Shown here piece after piece: positions 29,436 to 38,784 of a DNA stretch of 64,000 bases (the first letter of the stretch is position 1; every line of letters starts with the position of its first letter). The stretch is from Acidocella aromatica (GTDB lineage Bacteria > Pseudomonadota > Alphaproteobacteria > Acetobacterales > Acetobacteraceae): contig NZ_JACHFJ010000001.1 in assembly GCF_014201825.1 (NCBI RefSeq), positions 124,001 to 188,000 on the forward strand. The letters are read 5' to 3'. The notes under the pieces are model-generated. The model made no database searches and was not told where the DNA came from. It saw nothing but the letters and a program-made list of their open reading frames with translations. The translations under genes and the position numbers were made by a program.

Positions 29436-32242
29436 AAAAACGCACCGCCTTCTGGCTGCTCTCCGCCGGGCTGGTCCTGGCCCTGCTTGGCGCTCTGCTG
29501 GCTTTACCCGGCTTTGTCGGCTCGCAGGCGCATCGTCCCGCCATGGAGGCGTTCGCCTCATCGCTCACCGGCCGCAAAGTGCAGATCGGCGGCAAGCTCT
29601 CTCTGGCCCTGCTGCCCCGCCCCGAGATCACCGCCACCGACATCACCATCTCCGGCCCCGACAAGGAGATCATCACCGCCCACGCCCTGGTGATGGACAT
29701 CTCACCACTCGCCCTGCTGCGCGGCCAGTTGGCGGTACAGACGCTCGACCTGGAGCAGCCGAGCGTGGACTTCCCCTGGCCGCTGCCCGCCGGGCCGAAA
29801 TCCATCGCCCCGCCGCCCTGGCTGGCGGCGCTGCATGCGCATCTCAGCAACGGCACGGTCCGCTTCGGCGGCATCGGCTTCACCGAGGTCAGCGCCGATC
29901 TCTTCACCGGCCCGGACGGCGCGGTCAGCGTCTCCGGCAATGGCGCGCTGCTGGGCCAGGGCGTCACGCTCAGTCTGGCTCTGGGAGCAACGGCGCTGGA
30001 CCAATCAGCGCCGCTCTCCATCCAGGCCGGGACTTTGGGCAGCAGCCTGAATTTCTCCGGCACGCTGGACGCGGATAGCAGCCTGACCGGCAACCTTACC
30101 GCCAAGCTGCCGCAGGACATCACCGGCAACGCCACGCTCTCCGTGGATGCCAACGGCGTCAATGCCACCCAGCTTACCATACAGCAAGGCAATACCAGCC
30201 TGTCGGGCAATGCCTCCGTCGGCTTCGCCGCCCCGGGCATGAATGCTACACTCAGCGGCCAGAATCTCAATCTCGACGCCCTGGCCCGGCAGACCCAGCC
30301 GCTCACCTTGTTCTGGCCTGCTTTGCCGCCGCTCTCCCTCACCTTGCAGGCCAGCAACGTCACCCTGGCGGGACAAAATTTCCCGGCGCTGCAGACCAGC
30401 CTGACCACCGGACCGGGCGGACTGGCGCTCAACAGCCTCACCCTTAGCCTGCCCGGCGGCGGTACGCTGAACGCCTCGGGTAGCGCCAGCCAAGCGGGGG
30501 TGCTGAGCGGACAGGCGAGCCTGACTGTGCCCGACAGCACCGCCCTTGCCGCCGCCTATCACCTGCCCCCGCCCGTTGGCTGGCCCAGCGCCAAGCTTTC
30601 CGCCCAGCTCGGCGGCACACTGGCGGCGCCGGTGCTGCGCAATCTCTCCGGCACGCTGGGACAGGACCGCGTCACCGGCAATCTGATTCTCACCCCCGGC
30701 CGCGCGGCGGGCAGCCTGGGCTTCGACCATCTCGACCTCGCCCCACTCATCGCCTGGGCCGGGCAACGCCAACCTGGCGGCTTTGTCTTCGACGGCGAGA
30801 TCTCCGCCGCCCGCGCCGATGCCGGGCCAATAAAACTGCAAAACTTGGCTGTGGACGCAGAACTGGACGGCACGCTGAACATCCGCCGCGCCTCCGCCAA
30901 CCTGTATGGCGGGCTGGCGGCAGGCAGTTTCACGCTCGATTCGTCGGGGCAGGTCACCTCCGCGCACGGCTTCCTGCAACTTCCCTCCGCCACGCCACTG
31001 GCCGCGTTGCTGCCTGCAGGCTGGATGCCGCCCGCAGCGCTCACCGCCGGGCGCTTCTCCGTACTGCTCGCGGCGCAAGGCCCGGCCAATGCGCTCTCCG
31101 CCAGCGCGGTGGCCAGCCTCGCCGTGCAGGCGCGGGCCCAAGCCACGGGCAAGCTGGCCGATGTCGGCACCCTCACCGTCACCACCTCACCGGTTATCGA
31201 TCTAATCCATCAGAGCGCCTCCGGCGCGGTCTCGGTGCAGTTCCCCGAGGCTATCCGCCTCGCACATATCCTCGGCTTCGACCAAGGTGTGGCATTCCCG
31301 GGCGCGGGCTCGGTCTCGCTGCGCGCGGGCTTTACCGCCTCAGCCAACCAGTATGGGCTGAATGACTTCATCCTCAGCTTCGGCGCGCTGGCGGCCAATG
31401 GCCGGCTGATGGTGCAGAACGGCACCGTCTCCGGGCAGATCGACGCCGACACCCTGGCCTTGCCGCCTCTGCCCACGACACTGCCCCTGCCCGCCAGCCT
31501 ACCCGTGCAGGGCAAGATCGGCCTGAACGCCACCAGCGTGCTCTATGCCGGCACGCCGGTGCTGGGCCAAAGCAGCGCCACCCTCACTTTGGCGCAAACC
31601 AGCGCCAAGCTGGACCTCGCCACGGCGGCGCTCGGCAATGGCAATCTGTCCGGCAGCCTGACCGCCACGCTCAGCGCCACGGCCGCACCACAATTCAACC
31701 TCAGCCTTCTGGCGCAGAATATCGACGCACAGTCTTTGGCCCTGCCGGTGAGTTTCCCCTTCAGCCTGCCCATCGGCACGATAAATGCCACCGCCAGCCT
31801 CACCGCCAGCGGCTACAGCCCAAAGAACTGGCTGGCGACTCTGGGCGGCACCGCCAGCCTCACGGCCACGCATGGGCGGCTGGGAGGCATCAGCCTCGGC
31901 AATTTCATGGCCGCGCTCGGCACGCCAAACGCCACCGCCAAGCTGCGCGCCGCCCTCGCCTCCGGCAGCACACCGTTTTCCACGCTCAACCTTGCCGGCA
32001 CGCTGGCCCAGGGCAATTGTACCCTCACCCGGGGCACCCTAACCGGGCAGAACGGCATGATCGCCGCCGCCACCGATAGCGGAATCGATTTTTTCGACAG
32101 GGCCCTGGCCCTGCGCCTGACACTGCAGCCCGCGGTGAAACCGCCGGTTAGCGCCTCGGTGCTGGTGCTGGGCCCCTGGAGCGCGCCAAAGCGCACGGCG
32201 CAGCTTAAATCCGCATTAGGGTGGAAGCCCGCCGCGCCATAA
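29432..32242 (+). CDS. AsmA-family protein
   Basis: The 936-residue product has one N-terminal transmembrane segment (about 7-29), then the AsmA-type start [27 protein letters not shown] very long repetitive beta-rich region full of L-x-G and T-L-S strands leads to a C-terminal AsmA_2-like part. AsmA-family proteins form long beta grooves spanning the periplasm and are implicated in phospholipid transport to the outer membrane. The start is a TTG whose bases overlap the 5-oxoprolinase stop (TTGA). No nearby ATG would keep the membrane anchor, so the TTG is likely real. Confidence 0.86.
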   Translation: MKKRTAFWLLSAGLVLALLGALLALPGFVGSQAHRPAMEAFASSLTGRKVQIGGKLSLALLPRPEITATDITISGPDKEIITAHALVMDISPLALLRGQLAVQTLDLEQPSVDFPWPLPAGPKSIAPPPWLAALHAHLSNGTVRFGGIGFTEVSADLFTGPDGAVSVSGNGALLGQGVTLSLALGATALDQSAPLSIQAGTLGSSLNFSGTLDADSSLTGNLTAKLPQDITGNATLSVDANGVNATQLTIQQGNTSLSGNASVGFAAPGMNATLSGQNLNLDALARQTQPLTLFWPALPPLSLTLQASNVTLAGQNFPALQTSLTTGPGGLALNSLTLSLPGGGTLNASGSASQAGVLSGQASLTVPDSTALAAAYHLPPPVGWPSAKLSAQLGGTLAAPVLRNLSGTLGQDRVTGNLILTPGRAAGSLGFDHLDLAPLIAWAGQRQPGGFVFDGEISAARADAGPIKLQNLAVDAELDGTLNIRRASANLYGGLAAGSFTLDSSGQVTSAHGFLQLPSATPLAALLPAGWMPPAALTAGRFSVLLAAQGPANALSASAVASLAVQARAQATGKLADVGTLTVTTSPVIDLIHQSASGAVSVQFPEAIRLAHILGFDQGVAFPGAGSVSLRAGFTASANQYGLNDFILSFGALAANGRLMVQNGTVSGQIDADTLALPPLPTTLPLPASLPVQGKIGLNATSVLYAGTPVLGQSSATLTLAQTSAKLDLATAALGNGNLSGSLTATLSATAAPQFNLSLLAQNIDAQSLALPVSFPFSLPIGTINATASLTASGYSPKNWLATLGGTASLTATHGRLGGISLGNFMAALGTPNATAKLRAALASGSTPFSTLNLAGTLAQGNCTLTRGTLTGQNGMIAAATDSGIDFFDRALALRLTLQPAVKPPVSASVLVLGPWSAPKRTAQLKSALGWKPAAP

Positions 32243-32269
32243 AAAACCCGGCTCAAAGCCGGGTTTTTT
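32241..32269. terminator. Bidirectional intrinsic terminator after asmA
   Basis: AAAAAACCCGGCT and AGCCGGGTTTTTT form a perfect stem around a three-base loop, with T runs on both strands. It separates the plus-strand AsmA gene from the convergent minus-strand TIGR02300 gene. Confidence 0.9.
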
Positions 32270-32287
32270 CTTACAGGGAGCGGTTGA

Positions 32288-32614
32288 TTACCGCTCGTCG
32301 TCATTGCCCTCGGGCTGCACGTCGATATCGGCCTCGATCACGCCGGTATCGTCGTCGAGGTCATCCGCATCCTCCAGGATGTCCTCGTCATCGCCGTCAT
32401 CGGGCACTTCCACGTCCACCTCATCGCCATCGAGCATCGGCTTGGCAGCCTTCTTCTGCTCTTCCGGCAGCGGCGCCGCGCGCCTCAACCGCGGCTGCTC
32501 AGCCGGCTGCTCGGTGCCGCATTTCGGGCACACCGCCGGCTCCTTGCCGAGGTCGAAAAACCGCGCCCCGCAGGATACGCAGGTATGTTTTTCTCCAAGC
32601 TCCGGTTTCGCCAT
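32288..32614 (-). CDS. TIGR02300 (FYDLN acid) family protein
   Basis: The 108-residue product begins MAKPELGEKHTC and carries a zinc-ribbon-like CxxC pair (Cys12/Cys15 and Cys29/Cys32) around FFDLGKEPAVCPKCG. From about residue 60 it is an extremely acidic tail of Asp and Glu. This fits the alphaproteobacterial TIGR02300 family, whose function is unknown. A GAGG site precedes the ATG at 32614. It diverges from aroA, a neighbourhood I recall for this family in alphaproteobacteria. Confidence 0.9.
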   Translation of the reverse strand: MAKPELGEKHTCVSCGARFFDLGKEPAVCPKCGTEQPAEQPRLRRAAPLPEEQKKAAKPMLDGDEVDVEVPDDGDDEDILEDADDLDDDTGVIEADIDVQPEGNDDER

Positions 32615-32716
32615 GTCCAACCTCAGGTCAATTCAGCACAATATCTCTCAAGGGCGGCGCGATGCCACGCCCTGCGGCCTATGTCAAACCGCGCAACCCA
32701 TGCTAATCGGCCCGGC

Positions 32717-34051
32717 ATGGAATCGCTCACGCCCCGCCCGCACATCTCCGCCCGCCCCGCCGCACCGCTCACCGGCAGCATCGGCGTTCCTGGCGATAAA
32801 TCCATCAGCCATCGCGCCCTGATGTTCGGGGCCTTGGCGATCGGCCAGACTCGCATTTCCGGCCTGCTGGAGGGCGAGGACGTGCTGCGCACCGCCGGCG
32901 CCATGCGCGCCCTGGGCGCAGAAATCAGCCGTGACGGCGCGGACTGGCTGGTGGCCGGGCGCGGCATTGGCGGGCTCACGGAACCGGCTGACGTGCTGGA
33001 CATGGGCAATTCCGGCACCGCCGCGCGGCTTCTGGCGGGGATTCTCGCCAGCCACGACCTTTACGCCGTGATGACCGGCGATGCATCGCTGCGCAAACGC
33101 CCGATGGCCCGCGTGATCGAACCGCTGAAGGGCACCGGCGCGCAGTTCTTCGCCCGCTCGGGCAACCGCCTGCCGCTCACCATCATCGGCACGCGCGAGG
33201 CCATGCCTCTCACCTACCGCCTGCCCGTGGCCTCGGCGCAGGTGAAATCCGCAGTGCTGCTCGCCGGGCTCAACGCCCGCGGCGTGACCGAGGTGGAGGA
33301 GCCGGAGCCGACCCGCGACCATTCCGAGAACATGCTCCGGCATTTCGGCGCGCAGGTCAGCGTGGAACGCGCGGGCAAGGGGCGGCTCATCCGCCTCACC
33401 GGCCAGCCGGAGCTGCGCGCGGCCGATGTCGTCGTGCCGGGCGATCCGTCCTCCGCCGCCTTCCCCATCGCCGCCGCCCTGCTGGTGCCGGGCAGCAAAG
33501 TCACCATCACCGGCGCGGGGCTGAACCCGCTGCGCACCGGGCTGTTCGAGTCCCTGCGTGAGATGGGCGCCGAATTGACCATCGAAAACGCGCGCATCGA
33601 AGGCGGCGAGCCGGTGGGCGACATCGTGGCCGCCTATACCGAACTCCGCGCCGTGGACGTGCCCGCCGAGCGCGCCCCCAGCATGATCGACGAATACCCG
33701 ATCCTCGCCGTGCTCTGTGCCGCCGCCAACGGCACTTCCCGCCTGCGCGGGCTCTCCGAGCTGCGGGTGAAGGAATCTGACCGCCTCTCCGCCACCGCCG
33801 CCCTGCTCCGGGTGAATGGCGTGCAGGTGGAGATCGAGGGCGACGACCTCATTATCCACGGCACCGGCAGCATCCCCGGCGGCGGGCTGGTGGAGACGCA
33901 TATGGACCACCGCCTCGCCATGTCCGCCCTGGTGCTGGGGCAGGCGAGCAAGGAGCCGGCGCGCATCGACGACGCAAGTTTTATCGACACCTCCTTCCCC
34001 GGCTTCCTGACGCTGATGCGCGGGCTGGGCGCCAATATGGTGGCGGCGTGA
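32717..34051 (+). CDS. aroA: 3-phosphoshikimate 1-carboxyvinyltransferase (EPSP synthase)
   Basis: This shikimate-pathway enzyme joins phosphoenolpyruvate and shikimate-3-phosphate. The 444-residue product has the substrate-binding motif DKSISHRAL near 27-35, GNSGTAARLL near 96-105, and RVKESDRL near 349-356. The ATG at 32717 gives a normal length. The frame is open upstream to 32585, but that part overlaps the divergent TIGR02300 gene. Its stop overlaps the cmk start. Confidence 0.96.
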   Translation: MESLTPRPHISARPAAPLTGSIGVPGDKSISHRALMFGALAIGQTRISGLLEGEDVLRTAGAMRALGAEISRDGADWLVAGRGIGGLTEPADVLDMGNSGTAARLLAGILASHDLYAVMTGDASLRKRPMARVIEPLKGTGAQFFARSGNRLPLTIIGTREAMPLTYRLPVASAQVKSAVLLAGLNARGVTEVEEPEPTRDHSENMLRHFGAQVSVERAGKGRLIRLTGQPELRAADVVVPGDPSSAAFPIAAALLVPGSKVTITGAGLNPLRTGLFESLREMGAELTIENARIEGGEPVGDIVAAYTELRAVDVPAERAPSMIDEYPILAVLCAAANGTSRLRGLSELRVKESDRLSATAALLRVNGVQVEIEGDDLIIHGTGSIPGGGLVETHMDHRLAMSALVLGQASKEPARIDDASFIDTSFPGFLTLMRGLGANMVAA

Positions 34052-34680
34052 TGATCGTCGCCATCGACGGCCCGGCCGCCGCCGGCAAGGGCACACTGGC
34101 CAAGCGCCTCGCCGCCGCTCTGGGGCTGCCGTATCTTGATACGGGCGTCCTCTACCGCGCCACCGCCAAGCGAGTGCTGGAGGCAGGCAAAGACCCCGCC
34201 GACACCCAGGCCGCCGTGGAGGCCGCCAGGAGCCTCGGCAAGGACGACCTCGCCCGCACCGATCTGCGCGACGCCGTAACCTCCAAGGCCGCCAGCCAAG
34301 TTGCCTCCATCCCCGCCGTGCGCCAGGCGCTGCTCGACTTCCAGCGCCATTTCGGCAACTCGCATGGCGCGGTGCTGGATGGGCGCGACATCGGCACCAT
34401 CATCTTCCCGCACGCGGATGTGAAGCTCTTTGTCACCGCCAGCGTGGAGGCCCGCGCCACGCGCCGCCACCTGGAGTTCCTCGGACGCGGGGAGGATGTG
34501 GCGCTTGCCGATGTCATCGCCGATGTTCAGGCACGCGACGAGGCCGACCGCACCCGTGCCGCCGCCCCGCTAATGAAGGCCGCGGATGCGGAGCTGATAG
34601 ACACCACCTACATGGACGCCGATGCCGCCTTCACCCATGCGCTTGAGATGATCCGCCGCAAGACGACAGTGCGGGCCTGA
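34051..34680 (+). CDS. cmk: Cytidylate kinase
   Basis: CMP/dCMP kinase supplies CDP for nucleic acid and phospholipid synthesis. The 209-residue product has the P-loop GPAAAGKGT at about 7-15, LDTGVLYRA, the LDGRDIGTIIFP segment near 110-121 and the RDEADRTRAAAPL lid segment. The ATG at 34051 overlaps the aroA stop by one base; a GTG three bases earlier is equally possible. In many proteobacteria rpsA follows aroA-cmk, but here the next gene is an acyl-CoA ligase. Confidence 0.95.
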   Translation: MIVAIDGPAAAGKGTLAKRLAAALGLPYLDTGVLYRATAKRVLEAGKDPADTQAAVEAARSLGKDDLARTDLRDAVTSKAASQVASIPAVRQALLDFQRHFGNSHGAVLDGRDIGTIIFPHADVKLFVTASVEARATRRHLEFLGRGEDVALADVIADVQARDEADRTRAAAPLMKAADAELIDTTYMDADAAFTHALEMIRRKTTVRA

Positions 34681-34719
34681 CAACATCCAGCTTGTAAAAC
34701 TTCCGAAACGGCCCATTAT

Positions 34720-34747
34720 CGCTCCCAATCAAGGCAAGACGGGAGCG
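34720..34747 (+). promoter_or_regulatory. Hairpin that would occlude the acyl-CoA ligase ribosome site
   Basis: CGCTCCC (34720-34726) and GGGAGCG (34741-34747) are perfect complements with a 14-base loop. The right arm contains the only purine-rich site before the ATG at 34753. Folding would hide the ribosome site; opening it would allow translation. This is structure seen in the sequence, and a regulatory role is inference. Confidence 0.4.
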
Positions 34748-34752
34748 AAAAG

Positions 34753-36384
34753 ATGCCAGCCCAGGACTACCAGCTTCTTATCAAGAACCTGCTGAAAACG
34801 CCCCTGGCCCAGGCCAGCGGCAAGCAGATCGTGTATCGGGGAGAACGGCGCTTCTCCTATCCTGAACTCGCCGAGCGCATCCACCGGCTAGGTGGGATAC
34901 TCGGGCATCTCGGCGCCGTCCACGGCACCCGCGTGGCGGTGATGGACTGGGACTCCAACCGCTATCTGGAAACCTATTTCGCCGTGCCTATGCTGGGCTG
35001 CGCGCTGATGATGGTGAATATCCGTTTAAGCCCGGAACAGATTGCCTATACCATCGACCATGCGGAAGCCGAGATCCTGTTCATCAACAAGGATTTTTAT
35101 CCGGTCTTCAAGCAGATCCACCACAAGCTGCCGCGCCTGCGGCACATCGTCTGCCTGGCCGATGACGGCGAGGCTGAGGTTATCGGCGGCCCGCTCTATT
35201 CCGGCGAGTACGAGGCGTTGCTCGCCGCCGCCACGCCGGTCGCCGAGTTCCCGGATTTCGACGAGCACACCATCGCCACCACCTTCTACACCACCGGCAC
35301 CACGGGCCTGCCCAAGGGGGTGTATTTCACACACCGGCAGCTGGTTCTGCATTCGCTCACGCTGATGTCCACCTTCCTGATGGCGGGGCTGAATGGGCGC
35401 ATCTCGCGGGAGGATGTGTATCTGCCCCTCACCCCGATGTTCCATGTCCATGCCTGGGGCTTTCCGTATGTCGCCACCTTGATGGGCATGCAGCAGGTCT
35501 ATCCCGGCCGCTTCCTGCCCAGCACGGTGCTGAAGCTGCTGGCGACCGAGGGGGTGACCATCTCGCATTGCGTGCCGACCATCCTGCATATGATCCTCAC
35601 CGCGCCCGAGGCGCAGAGTATTGATCTCAAAGGCTGGAAGGTCATCATCGGCGGCTCCGCCCTGCCGCAATCGCTCTGCCGCGCTGCCATGGCCCGGGGG
35701 CTGGACGTGTTTACCGGCTACGGCATGTCCGAGACCTGCCCCATCCTCTCCTTGGCACTGCTGAAGCAAGAGAGCGTGACCGAAGAAAACGACGTGGCCA
35801 CGCGCTGCTCCACCGGCCTGCCAGCCGCGCTGGCGGAAATCGCGATTGTGGACGAGGAAATGAACATTCTGCCGCATGACGGGCAGAGCGTGGGCGAGAT
35901 TGTTGCTCGCAGCCCAAGCCTGACGGCTGGCTACACCAAGAACCCCGAGGCCTCAGAGACGCTCTGGCACGGCGGATGGCTGCATACGGGAGATATCGGC
36001 GCCATCGACCCGAATGGCTATCTGCACATCATGGACCGCAGCAAGGATGTCATCAAAACCGGCGGGGAGTGGATTTCCTCGCTAACGCTGGAGAACATCC
36101 TGCTGCACCATCCTTCGGTGAGCGAATGCGCGGTGATCGGCATCGAGAACGCGCGCTGGGGCGAGCGGCCGATTGCCATCGTAGTGCTGAAGCCGGATGG
36201 CGAGGCGAGCGAGGAGGAGCTGAAGGACCTCGTGCGCAAGCGCGTGGATGCGGGGGAGCTGTCGCGCTACGCCATCCCGGATCAGGTGATCTTCGCGCAG
36301 GAGCTGGAGAAAACCTCCGTCGGTAAGCTGGATAAGAAACGCATGCGCGCGATTTACGGCGTGACGGCGAACTCGGCGGCCTAA
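34753..36384 (+). CDS. AMP-forming acyl-CoA synthetase (medium/long-chain fatty acid or related acid)
   Basis: The 543-residue product belongs to the ANL superfamily: acid plus ATP gives an acyl-adenylate, then the CoA thioester. It has the phosphate loop YTTGTTGLPKGV at about 177-188, GYGMSET near 322-328, the hinge aspartate in HTGDIG near 409, and the C-terminal catalytic lysine in TSVGKLDKK near 527. The overall pattern resembles AlkK/DmdB-type enzymes. The exact acid cannot be inferred. It has its own leader hairpin and a terminator, so it is probably a single-gene unit. Confidence 0.88.
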   Translation: MPAQDYQLLIKNLLKTPLAQASGKQIVYRGERRFSYPELAERIHRLGGILGHLGAVHGTRVAVMDWDSNRYLETYFAVPMLGCALMMVNIRLSPEQIAYTIDHAEAEILFINKDFYPVFKQIHHKLPRLRHIVCLADDGEAEVIGGPLYSGEYEALLAAATPVAEFPDFDEHTIATTFYTTGTTGLPKGVYFTHRQLVLHSLTLMSTFLMAGLNGRISREDVYLPLTPMFHVHAWGFPYVATLMGMQQVYPGRFLPSTVLKLLATEGVTISHCVPTILHMILTAPEAQSIDLKGWKVIIGGSALPQSLCRAAMARGLDVFTGYGMSETCPILSLALLKQESVTEENDVATRCSTGLPAALAEIAIVDEEMNILPHDGQSVGEIVARSPSLTAGYTKNPEASETLWHGGWLHTGDIGAIDPNGYLHIMDRSKDVIKTGGEWISSLTLENILLHHPSVSECAVIGIENARWGERPIAIVVLKPDGEASEEELKDLVRKRVDAGELSRYAIPDQVIFAQELEKTSVGKLDKKRMRAIYGVTANSAA

Positions 36385-36391
36385 GTTTTCA

Positions 36392-36424
36392 GCGCCGCCC
36401 TTTTCAAAAAGGGCGGCGTTCTTT
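36392..36424 (+). terminator. Intrinsic terminator after the acyl-CoA synthetase
   Basis: CGCCGCCC and GGGCGGCG (36393-36400 with 36411-36418) form an 8-bp GC stem extended by TTTT/AAAA pairing in the loop, followed by a broken T run. A second small hairpin, GCAGCT with AGCTGC, follows at 36425-36446. Confidence 0.75.
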
Positions 36425-36468
36425 GCAGCTTTTTGAAAACAGCTGCGTCAAAAACTTCTATCCCAATC

Positions 36469-37224
36469 CTACTCGTGGATGGCGACGAGCCTTGCCGGAT
36501 AGCCACAGCCCTTGAGCGGCTTGGGCCAGCTTGCCAGCAGCAGCGCCCCGGCCTCCGGCACCTTGTCCAGATTCGCCACCAGCTCGATCTGCCAGCGATC
36601 CTGGCTCAGCACGTAATATTCCAGCCCGTAATCACCCTTGGAGGTGGACAAGCCCCGGTCGGTATCCGTCTGCTCATGGCCGACAGCACGGACATCGCGC
36701 TCGGTGAACAGAAACTCCAGCACCTCGCGCGACCAGCCGGGGTAATGCGCCACACCCGCTTCATCCTTGTTGGCGAAGGCCACCGGGTCGGGCCAGCGCT
36801 TGTGCCAATCCGTGCGCAGCGCCACGAACGCGCCCTTGGGGATGCGCCCATTCCGCGCCTCCCAACCCCGCACATCCTCCAGCACGGGCATGGTGTCATG
36901 GTCCTGGGCCGCGCGGGGGCTGATATCCAGCACCACCAACGGCAGCAGCATGTCCTCCACCGGCAATTCGTCCAGGCTGCGCCCGCCCGCCACGAAATGG
37001 CTCGGCGCATCCACATGCGTACCCCATTGGCCGACATGCGAGTAGCGCGTCACCTCGAACCCATGCTCGGCCACAGAGAACAGCGTCTCCACGGTTTCGT
37101 CGGGAAAGAGCGGGAAATGCGGCTGGCCCGGATGGAAGGCGTGGGTGAGATCGGTGAAGCGGGCCTTCGACAATACGTTGTCATACAAGGCCCAGAGGGG
37201 ATTCGCGGCGGGTAAAAAATCCAT
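36469..37224 (-). CDS. Cyclase family protein (kynurenine formamidase-like metal hydrolase)
   Basis: The 251-residue product fits the PF04199 cyclase family of Mn/Zn amide and ester hydrolases such as KynB and isatin hydrolase. The metal motif usually reads HxGTHxDxPxH. Here it is QWGTHVDAPSH at about 66-76, so the first histidine is Gln66 while His70, Asp72 and His76 are kept. That fits a subfamily with different metal binding or substrate rather than KynB itself. No other tryptophan-degradation gene is adjacent. The ATG at 37224 is followed by a normal N-terminus. Confidence 0.8.
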   Translation of the reverse strand: MDFLPAANPLWALYDNVLSKARFTDLTHAFHPGQPHFPLFPDETVETLFSVAEHGFEVTRYSHVGQWGTHVDAPSHFVAGGRSLDELPVEDMLLPLVVLDISPRAAQDHDTMPVLEDVRGWEARNGRIPKGAFVALRTDWHKRWPDPVAFANKDEAGVAHYPGWSREVLEFLFTERDVRAVGHEQTDTDRGLSTSKGDYGLEYYVLSQDRWQIELVANLDKVPEAGALLLASWPKPLKGCGYPARLVAIHE

Positions 37225-37280
37225 GGCCTGAATGTCAAATGCGTTTCATCAGCGGTCAAGCGTTTTTGCGCAGTGCAACA

Positions 37281-37314
37281 AAAAAGGCGGCATCCGCGCG
37301 GGATGCCGCCTTTT
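37281..37314 (-). terminator. Intrinsic terminator after the aldehyde dehydrogenase
   Basis: GGCGGCATCC and GGATGCCGCC flank a short GCGCG loop. Read on the minus strand the stem is followed by six T. It lies about 20 bases past the dehydrogenase stop and also carries T residues on the other strand. Confidence 0.88.
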
Positions 37315-37334
37315 CACGTTCAGGCTGATGCCGC

Positions 37335-38768
37335 TTACGCGCCCATCTGCGTCACGAACTTGGTGACCAGATAGGGCTCAAGCCCTTCGGCGCCGCCTTC
37401 GGAGCCATAGCCGGAATCCTTCACGCCGCCGAACGGCGTCTCGGGCAGGGCCAAGCCGTGATGGTTGATGCCGATCATGCCGGACTCGATCTGCGCGCCG
37501 AGCGCCGTGGCGGTGGCGGTGCTGCGGGTATAGGCATAGGCGGCCAGACCATAAGGGAGACGGTTCGCCTCGGCGATCGCGTCGTCGAAGGTCCTGAATG
37601 GCAGGAACAGCGCCAGCGGGCCGAACGGCTCCTCGTTCAGCACGCGGGCATCAGCAGGGATGTCGGTCAGCACGGTCGGCTCGAAGAAATAGCCCTTGTT
37701 GCCAGCGCGCTTGCCGCCGGTGGCGATTTTCGCGCCCTTGCCCACGGCATCGGCGATCAGCGCCTCCATGGCCGCCACGCGGCGGTCATTGGCGAGCGGG
37801 CCCATGGTGGTGTCGGCGTCCAGCCCGTTGCCGAGCTTCAGCGCCTCGCACTTGGCGACGAACTTCTCGAGGAACGGCTGGTAAACGCCTTCCTGCACGA
37901 TGAAGCGGGTCGGGGCCACGCAAACCTGCCCGGCATTGCGGAACTTGTTGGCGGCCAGGATGGTGGCGGCCTGGTCGAGATCCGCGTCGTCGAACACGAT
38001 GGAGGGGGCATGGCCGCCCAGCTCCATGGTGGCGCGCTTCATGTGCTTGCCGGCCAGGGCGGCAAGGTGCTTGCCCACCACGGTGGAGCCGGTGAAGGAA
38101 ATTTTGCGCACGACCGGGTGCGGGATCAGGTACTCGGAGATTTCAGCCGGAATGCCGAACACCAGCTGCACCACGCCCGCCGGAATACCGGCATCGACAT
38201 ACACGCGCACCAGCTCGGCGCAGGAGGCCGGGGTCTCCTCAGGCCCCTTCAGGATGAACGAACAGCCCGCCGCCAGCGCCGCGGAGATCTTGCGCACGGC
38301 CTGGGAAACGGGGAAGTTCCACGGGGTGAAGCCCGCGACGACGCCCACCGGCTCACGCAGGGACATCTGGTACACGCCCGGCACACGGTTGGGGATGACG
38401 CGGCCATAAGCGCGGCGGCCTTCCTCGGCAAACCAGTCGATCACATCGGCGGAGCCCATGATCTCGATCTTGGCCTCGCCCACCGGCTTGCCCTGCTCCA
38501 TGGTCATCAGCTTGGCGATGTGGTCGGCGCGCTCGCGCATCAGCTCGGCGGCCTTACGCAGCAGCTTGGAGCGCTCATACGGCACCATCTTGCGCCAAAC
38601 GGCGAAGCCCTTGGCGGCAAAGTCCAGCGCCTCGTCCAGATCCTCGCGCGAGGCATGAGCTAGCGTGCCGATCACCTCTTCGGTGGCCGGATTGACAACG
38701 TCGAGCGTGCGCCCGCCGGTGGCGGCGCGCCACTGGCCGCCAATGTGCAACTGTACGTCCTGATACAT
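37335..38768 (-). CDS. gabD: NAD(P)-dependent aldehyde dehydrogenase, succinate-semialdehyde dehydrogenase type
   Basis: The 477-residue product is a full-length aldehyde dehydrogenase most like GabD. It has TPWNFP at about 148-153, the catalytic Glu249 in MELGGHAP, Cys283 in NAGQVCVAPTRF and EEPFGPL near residue 375. GabD oxidises succinate semialdehyde to succinate. The gene lies 17 bases after the omega-aminotransferase, which makes a semialdehyde, so the pair probably degrades GABA or another omega-amino acid. A related semialdehyde could be the true substrate. Confidence 0.85.
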   Translation of the reverse strand: MYQDVQLHIGGQWRAATGGRTLDVVNPATEEVIGTLAHASREDLDEALDFAAKGFAVWRKMVPYERSKLLRKAAELMRERADHIAKLMTMEQGKPVGEAKIEIMGSADVIDWFAEEGRRAYGRVIPNRVPGVYQMSLREPVGVVAGFTPWNFPVSQAVRKISAALAAGCSFILKGPEETPASCAELVRVYVDAGIPAGVVQLVFGIPAEISEYLIPHPVVRKISFTGSTVVGKHLAALAGKHMKRATMELGGHAPSIVFDDADLDQAATILAANKFRNAGQVCVAPTRFIVQEGVYQPFLEKFVAKCEALKLGNGLDADTTMGPLANDRRVAAMEALIADAVGKGAKIATGGKRAGNKGYFFEPTVLTDIPADARVLNEEPFGPLALFLPFRTFDDAIAEANRLPYGLAAYAYTRSTATATALGAQIESGMIGINHHGLALPETPFGGVKDSGYGSEGGAEGLEPYLVTKFVTQMGA

Positions 38769-38784
38769 TTTTTATGTCCTCTTT

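Noticed and set aside
32585-32716. N-terminal extension of AroA
   Set aside because: It overlaps the divergent TIGR02300 gene, and EPSP synthases do not carry it.
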